From NCBI GenBank assembly GCA_964494205.1, contig CAZBRD010000009.1, positions 62,001 to 126,000 of the forward strand: a stretch of DNA of 64,000 nucleotides, written 5' to 3'. Origin of the DNA: JBBTCX01 sp964494205. GTDB taxonomy: Bacteria; Planctomycetota; Phycisphaerae; UBA1845. The notes under the pieces were generated by a model, which saw nothing but the letters and a program-made list of their open reading frames with translations, was not told the DNA's origin and searched no databases. Shown piece by piece: positions 8,533 to 18,031 of this stretch. Made by a program: the position numbers and the translations under genes. The number at the start of each line of letters is the position of its first letter. The stretch's first letter is position 1.

Positions 8533-9906
8533 CTACTTCGGTGCCGTAGCTCCTGCAGTGATCGTCGCAGCCGCGAGCGTTGTCGGTTTTGGGCGCAGTT
8601 GGGTCAGAGAGTACGCGCCTTGGGAAACCACGACGTCGCCCGGCGCCAGCCCGGAAAGCACTTCAACAACCTGATCGTTGGAAAGTCCGGGAGCAATGTC
8701 CTGCTTCTGGAAGACATCGCCGTTCTTGGTGAACACGAAATGGACGGGACCGTCCTGAATCACCGACGAAGCAGGAACAACAACAGCGGATATCTCCTCG
8801 CGCAGAACGATAGCAAGGTCCGTGAACATTCCACCTCGGAGCATGCCCTCCGAATTGGGTGTTTCGATTAACACATGAGCCGTTCGCTTGATTTCGTCGA
8901 GGACCGGACTAATAAACTTGACCGACCCTTGGATGACGCGACTTGACTCGGCATCAGGTCGAACGCGAACTATGTCTGATTGCCGTGCTGCTACGCGTGA
9001 AATCAGGGACTCCGGTAACTCACCCTCGATCTGCACAACCGAATAGTCCGCCACTTCCAGCAGGGTCTCGCCTGCTGCCGTCCAGTGGCCGGGACGTGTC
9101 GAGCGTACGACAACTACTCCGTCTGCGGGAGCAAGCAAGCGTACCATGCTGATCGAATGTTCGTTAACGGATTGTGCCAGCCAGCTTTCCTGCGCGGGCT
9201 CGACGTTGGCGATAGCAAACAATGCGTCACGCGACAGCCGCAATGCATCGGCCTGGATCTTGAGCGCCTGAGTCTCCTTTATTGCAACCTCCAGGTCCAC
9301 GACTTTGAGCTTTGATTCCCCGCGAGCTCTTAGCGCAGCGGTGCGGCGTTCTCCCAACACATTGAGCGGAACCGCGTTGGCGCCCGCCGCTTCGGATCGT
9401 TGAAGTTCCGCTTCGGCAAGCTTTGCGGTTTCGTCGCTATTCTCCACCTCGACGCGTAACTGCTGCATACGCCCTTCGCTGCGGACAATCTCTGTCTGTA
9501 GCTTTTGATATTCGGCCTCCAGCTTGCGCACTTCATAAATATTGCGGGCCAGCTCCGGCGAGTCGATCTCGATCAGCAAGTCGCCTTTTTGAACGCGGTC
9601 ACCCACCTGCACGCGAACCGTTAGGATCTTGCCCGCTGTACGCGTGGCGATCGTCCAATGCCGATCGGGCGCTGCACGCACGATTCCCGATATACTCAAA
9701 GTCTCCTCGATTGCCCCGAAATCAACCTCAGTTGTTTTCAGCCCGATGTGTGCCGCGGTTTCAGGTGAAACGACACGAGGAGAATCGAGATCGTAAGGTC
9801 CAATTTCGGCACCACCGTGGCCCTCGTGCCCACGAACCAACCCGGTCATGGTCAGCGCGAGGGCTCCAAAGCCCATCACGCGTCGTCGTTGTTCGAATCG
9901 CATCAT
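8533..9906 (-). CDS. RND periplasmic adaptor (HlyD/CusB-like membrane fusion protein)
   Basis: Adaptor linking the pump encoded downstream to the TolC-type channel. The 457-residue product has an N-terminal hydrophobic segment (about 10-24), a HEGHGG metal-binding-looking patch, the first half of a lipoyl-like hairpin (VRVQVGDRVQKGDLLIEIDSPELARN), a long coiled-coil region (about 120-220), the second lipoyl half (RLLAPADGVVVVRSTRPGHWTAAGETLLEVAD) and beta-barrel/membrane-proximal domains, ending with SQGAYSLTQLRPK. ATG at 9906 has AGGAG a few bases upstream. It is the first gene of the leftward unit and diverges from the sigma-factor gene across 250 bp. Confidence 0.9.
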   Translation of the reverse strand: MMRFEQRRRVMGFGALALTMTGLVRGHEGHGGAEIGPYDLDSPRVVSPETAAHIGLKTTEVDFGAIEETLSISGIVRAAPDRHWTIATRTAGKILTVRVQVGDRVQKGDLLIEIDSPELARNIYEVRKLEAEYQKLQTEIVRSEGRMQQLRVEVENSDETAKLAEAELQRSEAAGANAVPLNVLGERRTAALRARGESKLKVVDLEVAIKETQALKIQADALRLSRDALFAIANVEPAQESWLAQSVNEHSISMVRLLAPADGVVVVRSTRPGHWTAAGETLLEVADYSVVQIEGELPESLISRVAARQSDIVRVRPDAESSRVIQGSVKFISPVLDEIKRTAHVLIETPNSEGMLRGGMFTDLAIVLREEISAVVVPASSVIQDGPVHFVFTKNGDVFQKQDIAPGLSNDQVVEVLSGLAPGDVVVSQGAYSLTQLRPKPTTLAAATITAGATAPK

Positions 9907-10156
9907 GCCAACTCCTGCCCGAGCACCATTTCAGGCTGCAATGACCCCATTGCTGCCTCAATCCGCAGCTCGGCCTAACATTGGATGCGCACGCTCCGCA
10001 ATCTCTTCCCCCCTCGACCGAAGATTCTTGGATTGCTCGGCGCGCAGATAGACCTGACCGATCCGTACGGTTTCTACGGTCTACGCCGGAGAGTATGATG
10101 CCCCAGCGTTTGACTTGGGTTTGAGCCTTTGGAATCGCAGCGCGATCGAAGATGAG
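9907..10156. promoter_or_regulatory. Divergent regulatory region between the two metal-efflux units
   Basis: A 250-bp non-coding interval separates the leftward adaptor gene from the rightward ECF sigma gene, so it must contain the promoters of both. I see a repeated tacggtttctacggtctacg stretch near 10066-10085 but no convincing sigma70 -35/-10 pair. In comparable ECF-controlled loci the sigma factor drives its own gene and the linked efflux genes; that is inferred here, not shown. No riboswitch or strong palindrome is apparent. Confidence 0.4.
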
Positions 10157-10765
10157 ATGATCGAACTTGAACTTGTCGAACGGTGTCGTCGCGGGGAGCG
10201 TTCAGCGCAGCACGAAATCTACATGCGTACCGTCGAGCGCTTGTACCGACTGGTCCTTCGCATCACCGGCAACCATGAGGATACAAATGAAGTCGTCCAA
10301 GAAGCTTACATTCAGGCGTTCACCCGTATCACTCAGTTCGATGGTCGCTCGTCGTTTGAAACCTGGCTACACCGCGTCACGATCAATCAAGCCTTACAAA
10401 ACAGGCGACGTCGAGCACTACGAGATCGAGCGGCGGCCTCACTGAACGGCAGGAACAGTCGCCCCGCCGAACCACTTCCTGACCAACGAATGGACATTGA
10501 GAATTCACTGGCTCGGCTCCCGCAAGCCGATCGGGCCATGTTGATCCTTCGCTACCAGGAAGGCTTGGACTACGCGGCGATCGCGGATATCACGGGCAGT
10601 CCTCCGGGTACCGTGGCTTCACGCTTGAATCGGGCCCGTGAGCGAGTCCGAGAACTTCTTAAAGGAAGCTATGGCACGCCGGAAGAAAACTCCCGCGTCG
10701 TGCATCCAATGGGGAGGAGCGAACGCGGGGCGGCGCGGCCGGCCCAGCGTGAAACTGACTCATGA
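10157..10765 (+). CDS. RNA polymerase ECF sigma factor
   Basis: A 202-residue sigma-70-family ECF factor. Region 2 is seen in DTNEVVQEAYIQAFTRITQFDG followed by SSFETWLHRVTINQALQNRRRR (core binding and -10 recognition). After a short linker, region 4 is ADRAMLILRYQEGLDYAAIADITGSPPGTVASRLNRARERVRELL, a classic helix-turn-helix for -35 binding. The ATG at 10157 is preferred to an in-frame TTG at 10115 because the protein then begins directly with the conserved ELVERCRRGE helix. Its stop overlaps the start of the anti-sigma gene (ATGA), so the pair is translationally coupled. It probably controls the flanking efflux genes, by analogy with CnrH/NccH-type ECF factors in metal resistance; that regulon is an inference. 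Confidence 0.92.
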   Translation: MIELELVERCRRGERSAQHEIYMRTVERLYRLVLRITGNHEDTNEVVQEAYIQAFTRITQFDGRSSFETWLHRVTINQALQNRRRRALRDRAAASLNGRNSRPAEPLPDQRMDIENSLARLPQADRAMLILRYQEGLDYAAIADITGSPPGTVASRLNRARERVRELLKGSYGTPEENSRVVHPMGRSERGAARPAQRETDS

Positions 10766-11631
10766 GCGATTGCAACTGCATTCAAGAACTTTTGGGTTCG
10801 TACCTCGACGGTGAAGCGGCACCAGGCACTTGCCGAGAGGTCGAGGGCCACCTGGCCTCCTGCCAAAGCTGTGCGCAGCAGCTCGATGAGCTTCGCGCCC
10901 TTGCCGCAGCGATTGGAGACCCCGTGCCCGCCGCGGTTCCTTCATGCTTATGGCAACAAATTGAAGATCGACTCGATCAATCGCCGAACGCAAGACGTCC
11001 TTTATTCGCCGTCTTGAGCCGTCGTCCCGGGTTCACCCTGGCCGCCAGCATCGCCGTTGTGATCGGTTTAGGCCTGTTTGCGATGCCGTTAATCCGTGAC
11101 GGGGGCTCGCAAGTTCAAGCGGCAACCGTCGATTTCGGCAAGCTTTTGGATGCGCTTCAGACGGATGCTCGGGCTGCCTTTGAGCAATTTCTTGCCGATA
11201 ACGATGCGAAAGAGACGACCCCGGCTGAAGCGATACGTTCTGCCCCGAAGCTAAACTTCGACCTTCCCGCGACGTTGCCCGGTGGGTTTGAACTCAAAGC
11301 CACGTACATCCTCGGTTTTGGTGAGTCGCCTGGTGTTGCGGCGCGATACGAACGGTCTGGGGAGTTTCTTGCGGCGTTGTTTCACCCCCCGGTACTGCGC
11401 GAAGACTTTGGCACACATAAAGACCGCTCCTGCGTCGTGGGCAAGCATCGAGGCCATAGCGTGCCCGTCGGGGCATGGTCGCTTGTCCACTTGACCGACC
11501 CTTCGACATGCCATTGTGTCTTGAGCCGGTTGAACGAGGACACCGAACTACCGGCCGTCATGGCCGCAGTTGCACCTCGTTCGGCCCCCATGACTGGCGA
11601 GCCGCACGACCATCATCACGACGGTCCGTGA
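10762..11631 (+). CDS. Membrane anti-sigma factor with zinc-finger domain and His-rich tail
   Basis: A 289-residue single-pass membrane protein. Residues 1-45 are an anti-sigma zinc-finger (ZAS) with His30, Cys34 and Cys37 (HLASCQSC), expected to hold the co-encoded sigma factor in the cytoplasm. One TM helix follows at about 90-112. The outer part carries several possible metal ligands: Cys residues including a CHC triplet, and a terminal HDHHHDG cluster. This suggests the protein itself senses periplasmic metal and releases the sigma factor; the sensing step is inferred from residue composition and context. It overlaps the sigma gene by 4 nt. A 252-bp gap without a convincing gene separates it from the second adaptor. 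Confidence 0.87.
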   Translation: MSDCNCIQELLGSYLDGEAAPGTCREVEGHLASCQSCAQQLDELRALAAAIGDPVPAAVPSCLWQQIEDRLDQSPNARRPLFAVLSRRPGFTLAASIAVVIGLGLFAMPLIRDGGSQVQAATVDFGKLLDALQTDARAAFEQFLADNDAKETTPAEAIRSAPKLNFDLPATLPGGFELKATYILGFGESPGVAARYERSGEFLAALFHPPVLREDFGTHKDRSCVVGKHRGHSVPVGAWSLVHLTDPSTCHCVLSRLNEDTELPAVMAAVAPRSAPMTGEPHDHHHDGP

Positions 11632-11883
11632 CCGTCTACTCAACAGGCGCGTGTTCTTGTAAGAGTCGAAAACCGATCTACCGCATGAATCTGACCTGCG
11701 TTTCAATCATCAGAAGAAAACGTCGCACTAACGCATCCAATAGATGAGAGCGCGCCGGCCGCTCAGCAGGCAGGCGATGTTCGCCAGATACGCCATGCGA
11801 TCGCGGGGCGATCGACTCTGCCCGCGCGGTAGATGCCGCGTGGACATTGCTATCAAGATTGCGCTCAAGAGCAGGAGGTCTGC

Positions 11884-13599
11884 ATGACGAACGTACCGGC
11901 TTCTTCCGAGGTATCGCCAGCTGCGTTCGTCTCAAAACGCAGTCCCAAGTGGACACGCGTCGTTCGAGTCTTGGTTGCTTTTACGTTGTTGGGACTCGCG
12001 TTCATGGTTGGCCGAGGCTTCACGCGTCAACAAGAGACGCAAAGCACCTCTTCCGTGCGGAAAAGTGGCCCAAACGCTCAGGAAAGCGAAGCGAAGTACT
12101 GGACCTGTTCCATGCATCCCCAAGTCAGGCTCGATAGGCCCGGCAACTGCCCGATTTGCGAGATGCCACTCATTCCTGCCGGCGCAGCCATGGGCGGCGG
12201 CGACGGCGTTCCAATACTCACGCTTTCCGAGCACGCGGTCGCGATGGCGAGTGTTGAGACGACGCCAGTTGTGCGTCGCGAACTCGGCCACGAAATCCGG
12301 GCGGTTGGCAAGATCCAGTACAACGAGTCGTCGTTTGCAACGATTACGGCGAGAGTGGACGGCTACGCCGAAAAGCTGTTCGTTAACTTCACTGGCGTAG
12401 ACATCAAGGCCGGAGACCACCTGGCCGAGGTGTATAGTCCCCAACTCATCGTCGCGGAGGAAGAGCTCCTGCTCTCGCTCCGCGGGGGTGGCGCGGGCCA
12501 ATCGGTCGAGCCATCCAGAATCAAGCTGCGGCGCTGGGGCCTAACGGATGAGCAGATCGATGAAGTAGTCAACACCAAAAAGATCACCGATCGAATCACG
12601 CTCTATTCTCCGATCGACGGCACGGTCATCGAGAAAATGATCGTGGAGAACAGCGCTTTCAAGGCCGGTGACGCTCTGTACCGGATCGCCAACCTCGAAA
12701 CCGTGTGGTCCTACGTCGAAATCTACGAATTCGATCTAGCGTGGGTGCGCTATGGCCAACCGGTGGCGTTGACCGCCGAGGCGTACCCAGGCCGCACATT
12801 CCGCGGAATGGTTACCTTTGTGCAACCCATCGTTAACGAGTCAACGCGAACCGTCCGCGTACCTGTACACATCGAGAACAAGGATTATGCACTTAAGCCC
12901 GGCATGTATGTGAGCGCCATTGTCAATGCCACGCTCGGCCCGGACGGGCTCGCGGCCCCCACTGGCGTGGAGGGCAAGTTCTCATGCCCGATGCATCCGC
13001 AGGTGCTAATCGATGTTGCCGGTGCTTGCCCATTCTGTGGCATGCCGCTGGAACAGATTCCAAGGCCGCCCGCTCTCGCACAAACTGACGTGTCGCCGGG
13101 AAAAGCGGTGGCCCGATACATCTGCCCCATGAAGTGCGAAGGCGAAAAGACTTACGAGCAGCCGGGCAACTGCCCAGTTTGCAACATGAAGCTGAAGGAA
13201 ACGCCCCCGGAGGAACTCCAGCCCGGAACCAAAGGCCGCGGCTTGCTCGCAGTTCCGGTAATGGCTGTCCTCGACAGCGGAACGCGGCGAATTGTCTATG
13301 TTGAGAAGGGTCTTGGCACTTTTGAACCCCGCGAAGTAACTGTGGGACCACGAAGTGGACAATCTTACCCCATTCTCGCCGGCCTGGAGGAGGGTGAGAA
13401 AGTCGTCGCGCGTGGTGGGTTCCTCATCGACAGCCAATTTCAGGTAACTGGTCATTCAAGCTTGTTCTATCCCGGTGGCCTACACGCCTCCATGGGCCAT
13501 CAGCACGGTGCTGGTGGAGCTGAATCGCCAGCGCCTCCTAAGCCGCCAGCCACGAAACCGAGCGAGCCGGCTATAGCGCCCGTCGATCACAAACACTAA
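11884..13599 (+). CDS. CusB-type RND adaptor with three heavy-metal-binding modules
   Basis: Periplasmic adaptor for the downstream RND pump, 571 aa, longer than a plain CusB because of extra metal modules. An N-terminal TM/signal anchor (about 26-43) is followed by a heavy-metal-binding domain (Cys75, Cys89, Cys92, Met94 in CSMHPQV...CPICEMPL). The lipoyl/coiled-coil adaptor body starts near IRAVGKIQYNE and its second lipoyl half is TLYSPIDGTVIEKMIVENSAFKAGD. Two more HMBDs (CPMHPQV near residue 366 and CPMKCEG near 412) are inserted in the C-terminal half, followed by the membrane-proximal domain and a GHQHGAGG-containing Pro-rich tail. The ATG at 11884 is fixed by an AGGAGG site just upstream, against a longer frame from 11833. 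It is 15 nt upstream of the pump gene. Confidence 0.9.
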   Translation: MTNVPASSEVSPAAFVSKRSPKWTRVVRVLVAFTLLGLAFMVGRGFTRQQETQSTSSVRKSGPNAQESEAKYWTCSMHPQVRLDRPGNCPICEMPLIPAGAAMGGGDGVPILTLSEHAVAMASVETTPVVRRELGHEIRAVGKIQYNESSFATITARVDGYAEKLFVNFTGVDIKAGDHLAEVYSPQLIVAEEELLLSLRGGGAGQSVEPSRIKLRRWGLTDEQIDEVVNTKKITDRITLYSPIDGTVIEKMIVENSAFKAGDALYRIANLETVWSYVEIYEFDLAWVRYGQPVALTAEAYPGRTFRGMVTFVQPIVNESTRTVRVPVHIENKDYALKPGMYVSAIVNATLGPDGLAAPTGVEGKFSCPMHPQVLIDVAGACPFCGMPLEQIPRPPALAQTDVSPGKAVARYICPMKCEGEKTYEQPGNCPVCNMKLKETPPEELQPGTKGRGLLAVPVMAVLDSGTRRIVYVEKGLGTFEPREVTVGPRSGQSYPILAGLEEGEKVVARGGFLIDSQFQVTGHSSLFYPGGLHASMGHQHGAGGAESPAPPKPPATKPSEPAIAPVDHKH

Positions 13600-13614
13600 G
13601 CGGAGGACGCACAC

Positions 13615-16600
13615 ATGGTGAATGACGTCATTCGCTGGTGCATGAAGAATTCATTTCTCATGGTGCTGGCCATCGCCGGAATGTGCGGCGCGGGCTATTG
13701 GGCCATCACGCGCACGCCGGTGGATGCCATCCCGGACATCGGCGAGAAACAGGTCATCGTTTATGCCGATTGGCCGGGACGAAGCCCACAAGATGTCGAT
13801 GATCAGGTCACATTCCCACTCACAACCAGTCTAACAGGCACACCAGGAGTAAAGGCCATTCGCTCGATGTCGGGCTTCGGCTTCTCGATGGTGTTCGTCA
13901 TTTTCAAAGATGACGTGGATTACTACTGGGCCCGTTCGCGCGTCCTGGAACGGATGAATGTGGCCCAACAGCGCCTCCCCTCAGGAGTGGCGCCCATCCT
14001 GGGCCCGGACGCGACGGCGCTCGGGCAAGTGTACTGGTACACCGTCGAAGCCGAAGGCTTTGACCTGGCCGAGCTTCGGTCGGCCCAGGACTGGTACATC
14101 CGATATCAGCTCCAATCGGTCGAGGGCGTCAGCGAAGTCGCAAGCATCGGCGGCTTCGTGAAGCAGTACCAAATCGACTTGCACCCCGACAAGATGCGAG
14201 CACACCGGGTCACGGTGATGGACGTCTTTGAGGCCGTACGCAACAGCAACATCGACGTAGGCGCAAAGGTCATTGAGAAGAACGGCATCGAGTTCTTCAT
14301 TCGCGGGGTAGGGTTCATCAAGACGGTCGAGGATCTAGAGAAGGTCGTCATCCGCGAAGAAGGCGGCACGCCCATCCACGTGCGCAATGTCGCGAGCGTC
14401 CAGCTCGGGCCGGACTTCCGCCGCGGGGCGCTGGACAAGGGCGGCGTGGAGGCTGTCGGCGGCGTGGTCCTCATGCGCTATGGCGAGAACCCACGAGCCG
14501 TCGTCGAGAGGGTCAAACAGAAAATAGCCCAGCTTGCGCCAGGCCTGCCAGCCAAGACGCTGGCTGACGGCCGCGTTTCGAAAATCAGCATCGTGCCGTT
14601 CTACGACCGCACGACCATCGTCGAGCAAACGATCGATACGCTCAAGGAGGCCCTCTTCGAAGAAGCGATCATCGCCAGCCTGGTCGTCCTCTTCTTTCTT
14701 ATGCATTTTCGCACGACCATGACCGTTCTCCCCACGCTTCCCCTCGCGCTCGCCGGATCGTTCATCCTGATGTACCAATTCGGCATCGACAGCAACATCA
14801 TGTCGCTCGCCGGCTTGGCAATCGCGATCGGCGATGTCGCCGACATGGGCATCATCATGACGGAGAACATTTATCGTCGCCTGGCTGGCGCGACGGAGGA
14901 GGAAAAGGAGGCCAAGGGGTACTTTGGAATTGTCCACGAAGGCGCTACCGAAGTCGGTGGGGCGATTCTCACGGCGGTGACGAATACCCTCGTCTCTTTC
15001 ATTCCCGTTTTCTTTCTTACAGACCAAGAAGGCAAGATGTTTAGGCCGCTGGCTTTCACGAAGACATTCGCCATCGGCTCATCGGTTGTGCTGGCGGTCA
15101 CCGTCGTTCCGTTCCTCTGCTACCTACTGTTTCGACCAGTCAAGTGGCGTCCATCGGTGACGCTGGCGGTCGCTGGCATCGTGGGTGTGCTTGCAATGTT
15201 CGCGACCCATCTAGCGTTCATGTGGGGACTCGGCGGCGGGCATGGCCGCGGCTGGATCGTTGCAGGAGCAGTGGGTCTAGGCGTCGCGCTCGCCGTGATT
15301 CGCATGACCCGCGAGAAGTTCCTACCACTAGAGCGAAACCCGGTTTCGCGCGCCATTGCGCGCGTGTACGTCCCGTCGCTACGGTGGATTCTTGACAACA
15401 AGAAGTCGTTCATGGTCGCGCCCCTGCTCATCCTGTTCGCGGGCCTTAGCGTTTGGCTCGGTATCCATCACACTTTCTACCCCGTAGAATGGGCCGTCAA
15501 TCGCTTTGCACACGAAGAGGTATCGCCCGAGCTCAAGCGTTTGATGTATCTCGACCCGAGCGCCACGGCAACTCGTCCGATTCTGGAACTGGACCAACTT
15601 CGATGGCAGCGCGTGCGAGAATCCGACGGCTCCGAGCGCTCGCGCCTGCTGTGGCGAAGGCAGGACCCAGCCGAACGCGACGCGGAGTCGGCCGCCGGCC
15701 ACATCGTGCTGAAAGAAGGAAAGATCCTCCCAGGGCTTGGCCGCGAATTCATGCCTCCACTGGACGAAGGATCGCTGTTGTACATGCCCTCACTGTTGCC
15801 CCAGGGATCGCTGTCACAAGCTGTAGAGGTGAACAGCAAGCAGGACCTTGCGATCGCTAGTGTGCCGGAGGTTGAAAGCGTGGTTGGCAAGATCGGGAGG
15901 GCCGAATCCGCCCTCGATCCCGCTCCCATCGGCATGATGGAGTCAATCGTAATTCTCAAGCCAGAAGCCGAGTGGCGGCGTGTACCGACCGAACGTGTGT
16001 TCTCCGACTGGCCCGGCTTCGTCAAAGCCCCATTGAGCTGGATCTGGCCTGAAGAAAGGCCCATTACCAAGCAAGAAATTCTCGCCGAACTCCAGGAACG
16101 GACCGCTATTCCCGGTGTTCTGCCAACTTGGCTTCAGCCCATTCAGACGCGACTCGTCATGCTCCAGACCGGTTTCCGCGCCATGATGGGCGTCAAAATT
16201 TTCGGCAGCGAACTGCGCGAAATCGAGAGCGTCGGTTTGCAGATCGAGCAACTACTGCGTGAAGTGCCTGGCGCGACCGACATTGTCGCCGACCGCATTG
16301 TGGGCAAGCCGTACATTCAAATCGAGATCGACCGCGATCGCATCGCGCGCTACGGAGTCAACATCAAAGATGTCCAGGACGTCATCGAGATGTCGCTGGG
16401 CGGGTTGAATCTGATGGAATCGGTCGAGGGCCGCGAACGCTATCCCATTCGCATCCGTCTCGCACGCGATTTCCGCGAAGACCTCGACGCCATACAGCGC
16501 ATCAACGTCCCGTCGGCCGGCGGCGCACAAGTGCCACTCGCGCAGCTCGCGGACCTCAAGACCGTCCTGGGACCGCAGGAAATCAAAGGCGAGCGCGGCC

Positions 16601-17301
16601 TGTTGGTGGGCTACGTAACCATGAACACCCGCGATCGCGACGAGGTCTCGGTCGTGCAGGACGCGGAAGCACTTCTCCAGCAGGCTCTCAAGGACGGCAG
16701 CCTCAAGCTCCCGCCCGGCTACTATTGGGAGTGGTCCGGCCAGTTCGAGAACCAGGTCCGCGCAACCAAGCGCATGCAGATTCTGGTCCCCATCACCTTG
16801 GGCATCATGTTCGTGATGCTCTATCTGGGTTTCGCACGCTGGTGGATCGCGCCAATGATCTTCTTTGGTGTGCTGGTTTCCGCATCAGGCGGCTTCATCA
16901 TGCTAGCCCTGTGGGGTGTAAACCTGTCCGTGGCCGTGTGGGTTGGATTCCTGGTGCTCTTCGGCGTTGTGGACGATGACGGTGTCGTCATCTCAACATA
17001 CCTCGAAGGCGTCTTCAAGGACCGCGACTTCAAGTCGGTCGCCGAAATCCGCGTCGCGGTCATCGACGCTGGGCTCAAGCGCATCCGTCCGTGCCTCATG
17101 ACCATTGCCACAACTGTCTTCGGCCTGATGCCCATCTTCTGGGCTACGGGTCGCGGGGCGGACGTGATGCAGCCGATGGCAATCCCGTCGGTAGGCGGCA
17201 TGACTGTCAGTTTGATCACACTCTTCATCGTGCCGTGTGTGTTCTGCGCGATCGAGGAATGGAAATGGAGGCGCGCGATACGACTATCGGCGACACAATA
17301 A
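13615..17301 (+). CDS. Heavy-metal efflux RND pump (CusA family), second copy
   Basis: A 1228-residue HME-RND transporter. It begins MVNDVIRWCMKN with TM1 and DAIPDIGEKQVIVYADWPGRSPQDV, a strong CusA-type signature. TM4 carries GDVADMGIIMTENIYRRLA, with the proton-relay Asp. The C-terminal TM bundle includes LFGVVDDDGVVISTYLEGVF and ends with CAIEEWKWRR. It is over 100 residues longer than the first pump; extra length lies around residues 500-700 (additional hydrophobic segments and an acidic loop before LGREFMPPLDEGSLLYMPSLLPQGS). The Met-containing periplasmic segments and CusA-like ends favour monovalent copper/silver, with moderate certainty. The ATG at 13615 follows a GGAGGA site. No separate TolC gene is linked on this side, so it may share the outer-membrane factor of the leftward unit. 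Confidence 0.92.
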   Translation: MVNDVIRWCMKNSFLMVLAIAGMCGAGYWAITRTPVDAIPDIGEKQVIVYADWPGRSPQDVDDQVTFPLTTSLTGTPGVKAIRSMSGFGFSMVFVIFKDDVDYYWARSRVLERMNVAQQRLPSGVAPILGPDATALGQVYWYTVEAEGFDLAELRSAQDWYIRYQLQSVEGVSEVASIGGFVKQYQIDLHPDKMRAHRVTVMDVFEAVRNSNIDVGAKVIEKNGIEFFIRGVGFIKTVEDLEKVVIREEGGTPIHVRNVASVQLGPDFRRGALDKGGVEAVGGVVLMRYGENPRAVVERVKQKIAQLAPGLPAKTLADGRVSKISIVPFYDRTTIVEQTIDTLKEALFEEAIIASLVVLFFLMHFRTTMTVLPTLPLALAGSFILMYQFGIDSNIMSLAGLAIAIGDVADMGIIMTENIYRRLAGATEEEKEAKGYFGIVHEGATEVGGAILTAVTNTLVSFIPVFFLTDQEGKMFRPLAFTKTFAIGSSVVLAVTVVPFLCYLLFRPVKWRPSVTLAVAGIVGVLAMFATHLAFMWGLGGGHGRGWIVAGAVGLGVALAVIRMTREKFLPLERNPVSRAIARVYVPSLRWILDNKKSFMVAPLLILFAGLSVWLGIHHTFYPVEWAVNRFAHEEVSPELKRLMYLDPSATATRPILELDQLRWQRVRESDGSERSRLLWRRQDPAERDAESAAGHIVLKEGKILPGLGREFMPPLDEGSLLYMPSLLPQGSLSQAVEVNSKQDLAIASVPEVESVVGKIGRAESALDPAPIGMMESIVILKPEAEWRRVPTERVFSDWPGFVKAPLSWIWPEERPITKQEILAELQERTAIPGVLPTWLQPIQTRLVMLQTGFRAMMGVKIFGSELREIESVGLQIEQLLREVPGATDIVADRIVGKPYIQIEIDRDRIARYGVNIKDVQDVIEMSLGGLNLMESVEGRERYPIRIRLARDFREDLDAIQRINVPSAGGAQVPLAQLADLKTVLGPQEIKGERGLLVGYVTMNTRDRDEVSVVQDAEALLQQALKDGSLKLPPGYYWEWSGQFENQVRATKRMQILVPITLGIMFVMLYLGFARWWIAPMIFFGVLVSASGGFIMLALWGVNLSVAVWVGFLVLFGVVDDDGVVISTYLEGVFKDRDFKSVAEIRVAVIDAGLKRIRPCLMTIATTVFGLMPIFWATGRGADVMQPMAIPSVGGMTVSLITLFIVPCVFCAIEEWKWRRAIRLSATQ

Positions 17302-17359
17302 TGCGACGGGGGCGTTCACGGCTGACCTTCGGCTGCGCAGGCGTTTGGAGCTGCTGCCC

Positions 17360-18031
17360 ATGAGTCTTACATGCGATCATTGTCCTGAGGCACAGGACCT
17401 CACCCATGCTAGGCCAGCTTACCGGCGTGCGCTCGGCATCGTTGTTGTCCTTAATCTCGGAATGGGCATCGTCCAAATGCTCGGGGGCATACTTGGCGTC
17501 TCCCAAGCGCTCAAGGCCGATGCCCTCGACTTCCTCGGCGATGGGCTCATCACGCTGCTCGCGCTTCTCGCGATTTCGCGCGGGTCCTTGTGGCGTGCAC
17601 GCGCCGCAATGCTGCAGGGCGTATTTCTCACGCTTCTCGCCATCGGAATCATAATCTCCGCTCTCTACAGGGCGTCCGAACAGAAGATGCCGCAAGCCGG
17701 CGTGATGAGTACGCTGGGCCTCGTGGCACTCGCAGCCAATGTAGTCTCCGCCTTGATCCTCATCCCGCATAGGCGAGGCGATGCCAACGTCCGAGCTGTG
17801 TGGCTCTTCAGCCGCAATGATGCCCTCGGCAACATCGCCGTGATCTTTTCGGGAGGTCTTGTATATTGGACTATGACACCTTGGCCGGACATTGTTACTG
17901 CCGTCATCATCGCAGGACTCTTCCTGAGTTCATCGGTTCAAATTCTCCAGACCGTGCGACAGGAACTGCGGTCCCTAAGCGATACAAGTCCAGCTTCTCG
18001 GCACGGCGGCGGAGGTACCAAGTGCCGGTGA
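17360..18031 (+). CDS. Cation diffusion facilitator family transporter (short form)
   Basis: A 223-residue inner-membrane protein with about six hydrophobic segments, resembling the short cation transporters often encoded beside CusA pumps. It starts MSLTCDHC, with a CxxC pair that could bind metal. TM2 holds an acidic motif (Asp54, Asp57, Asp61 in ADALDFLGDG), like the DxxxD cation site of some CDF proteins. The TM5 segment is FSRNDALGN, where the usual His of HxxxD is absent. The cytoplasmic C-terminal domain of full CDFs is missing or very short. The ATG at 17360 is 58 nt after the pump stop; the longer in-frame start at 17237 would overlap the pump and lacks homology. Its end overlaps the next reading frame, which suggests coupling. 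Substrate undetermined. Confidence 0.75.
   Translation: MSLTCDHCPEAQDLTHARPAYRRALGIVVVLNLGMGIVQMLGGILGVSQALKADALDFLGDGLITLLALLAISRGSLWRARAAMLQGVFLTLLAIGIIISALYRASEQKMPQAGVMSTLGLVALAANVVSALILIPHRRGDANVRAVWLFSRNDALGNIAVIFSGGLVYWTMTPWPDIVTAVIIAGLFLSSSVQILQTVRQELRSLSDTSPASRHGGGGTKCR

Noticed and set aside
14335..15027. Minus-strand frame of 230 codons inside the second RND pump
   Set aside because: Asp/Arg-rich composition is typical of an antisense frame; the plus frame carries TM4 and proton-relay motifs.
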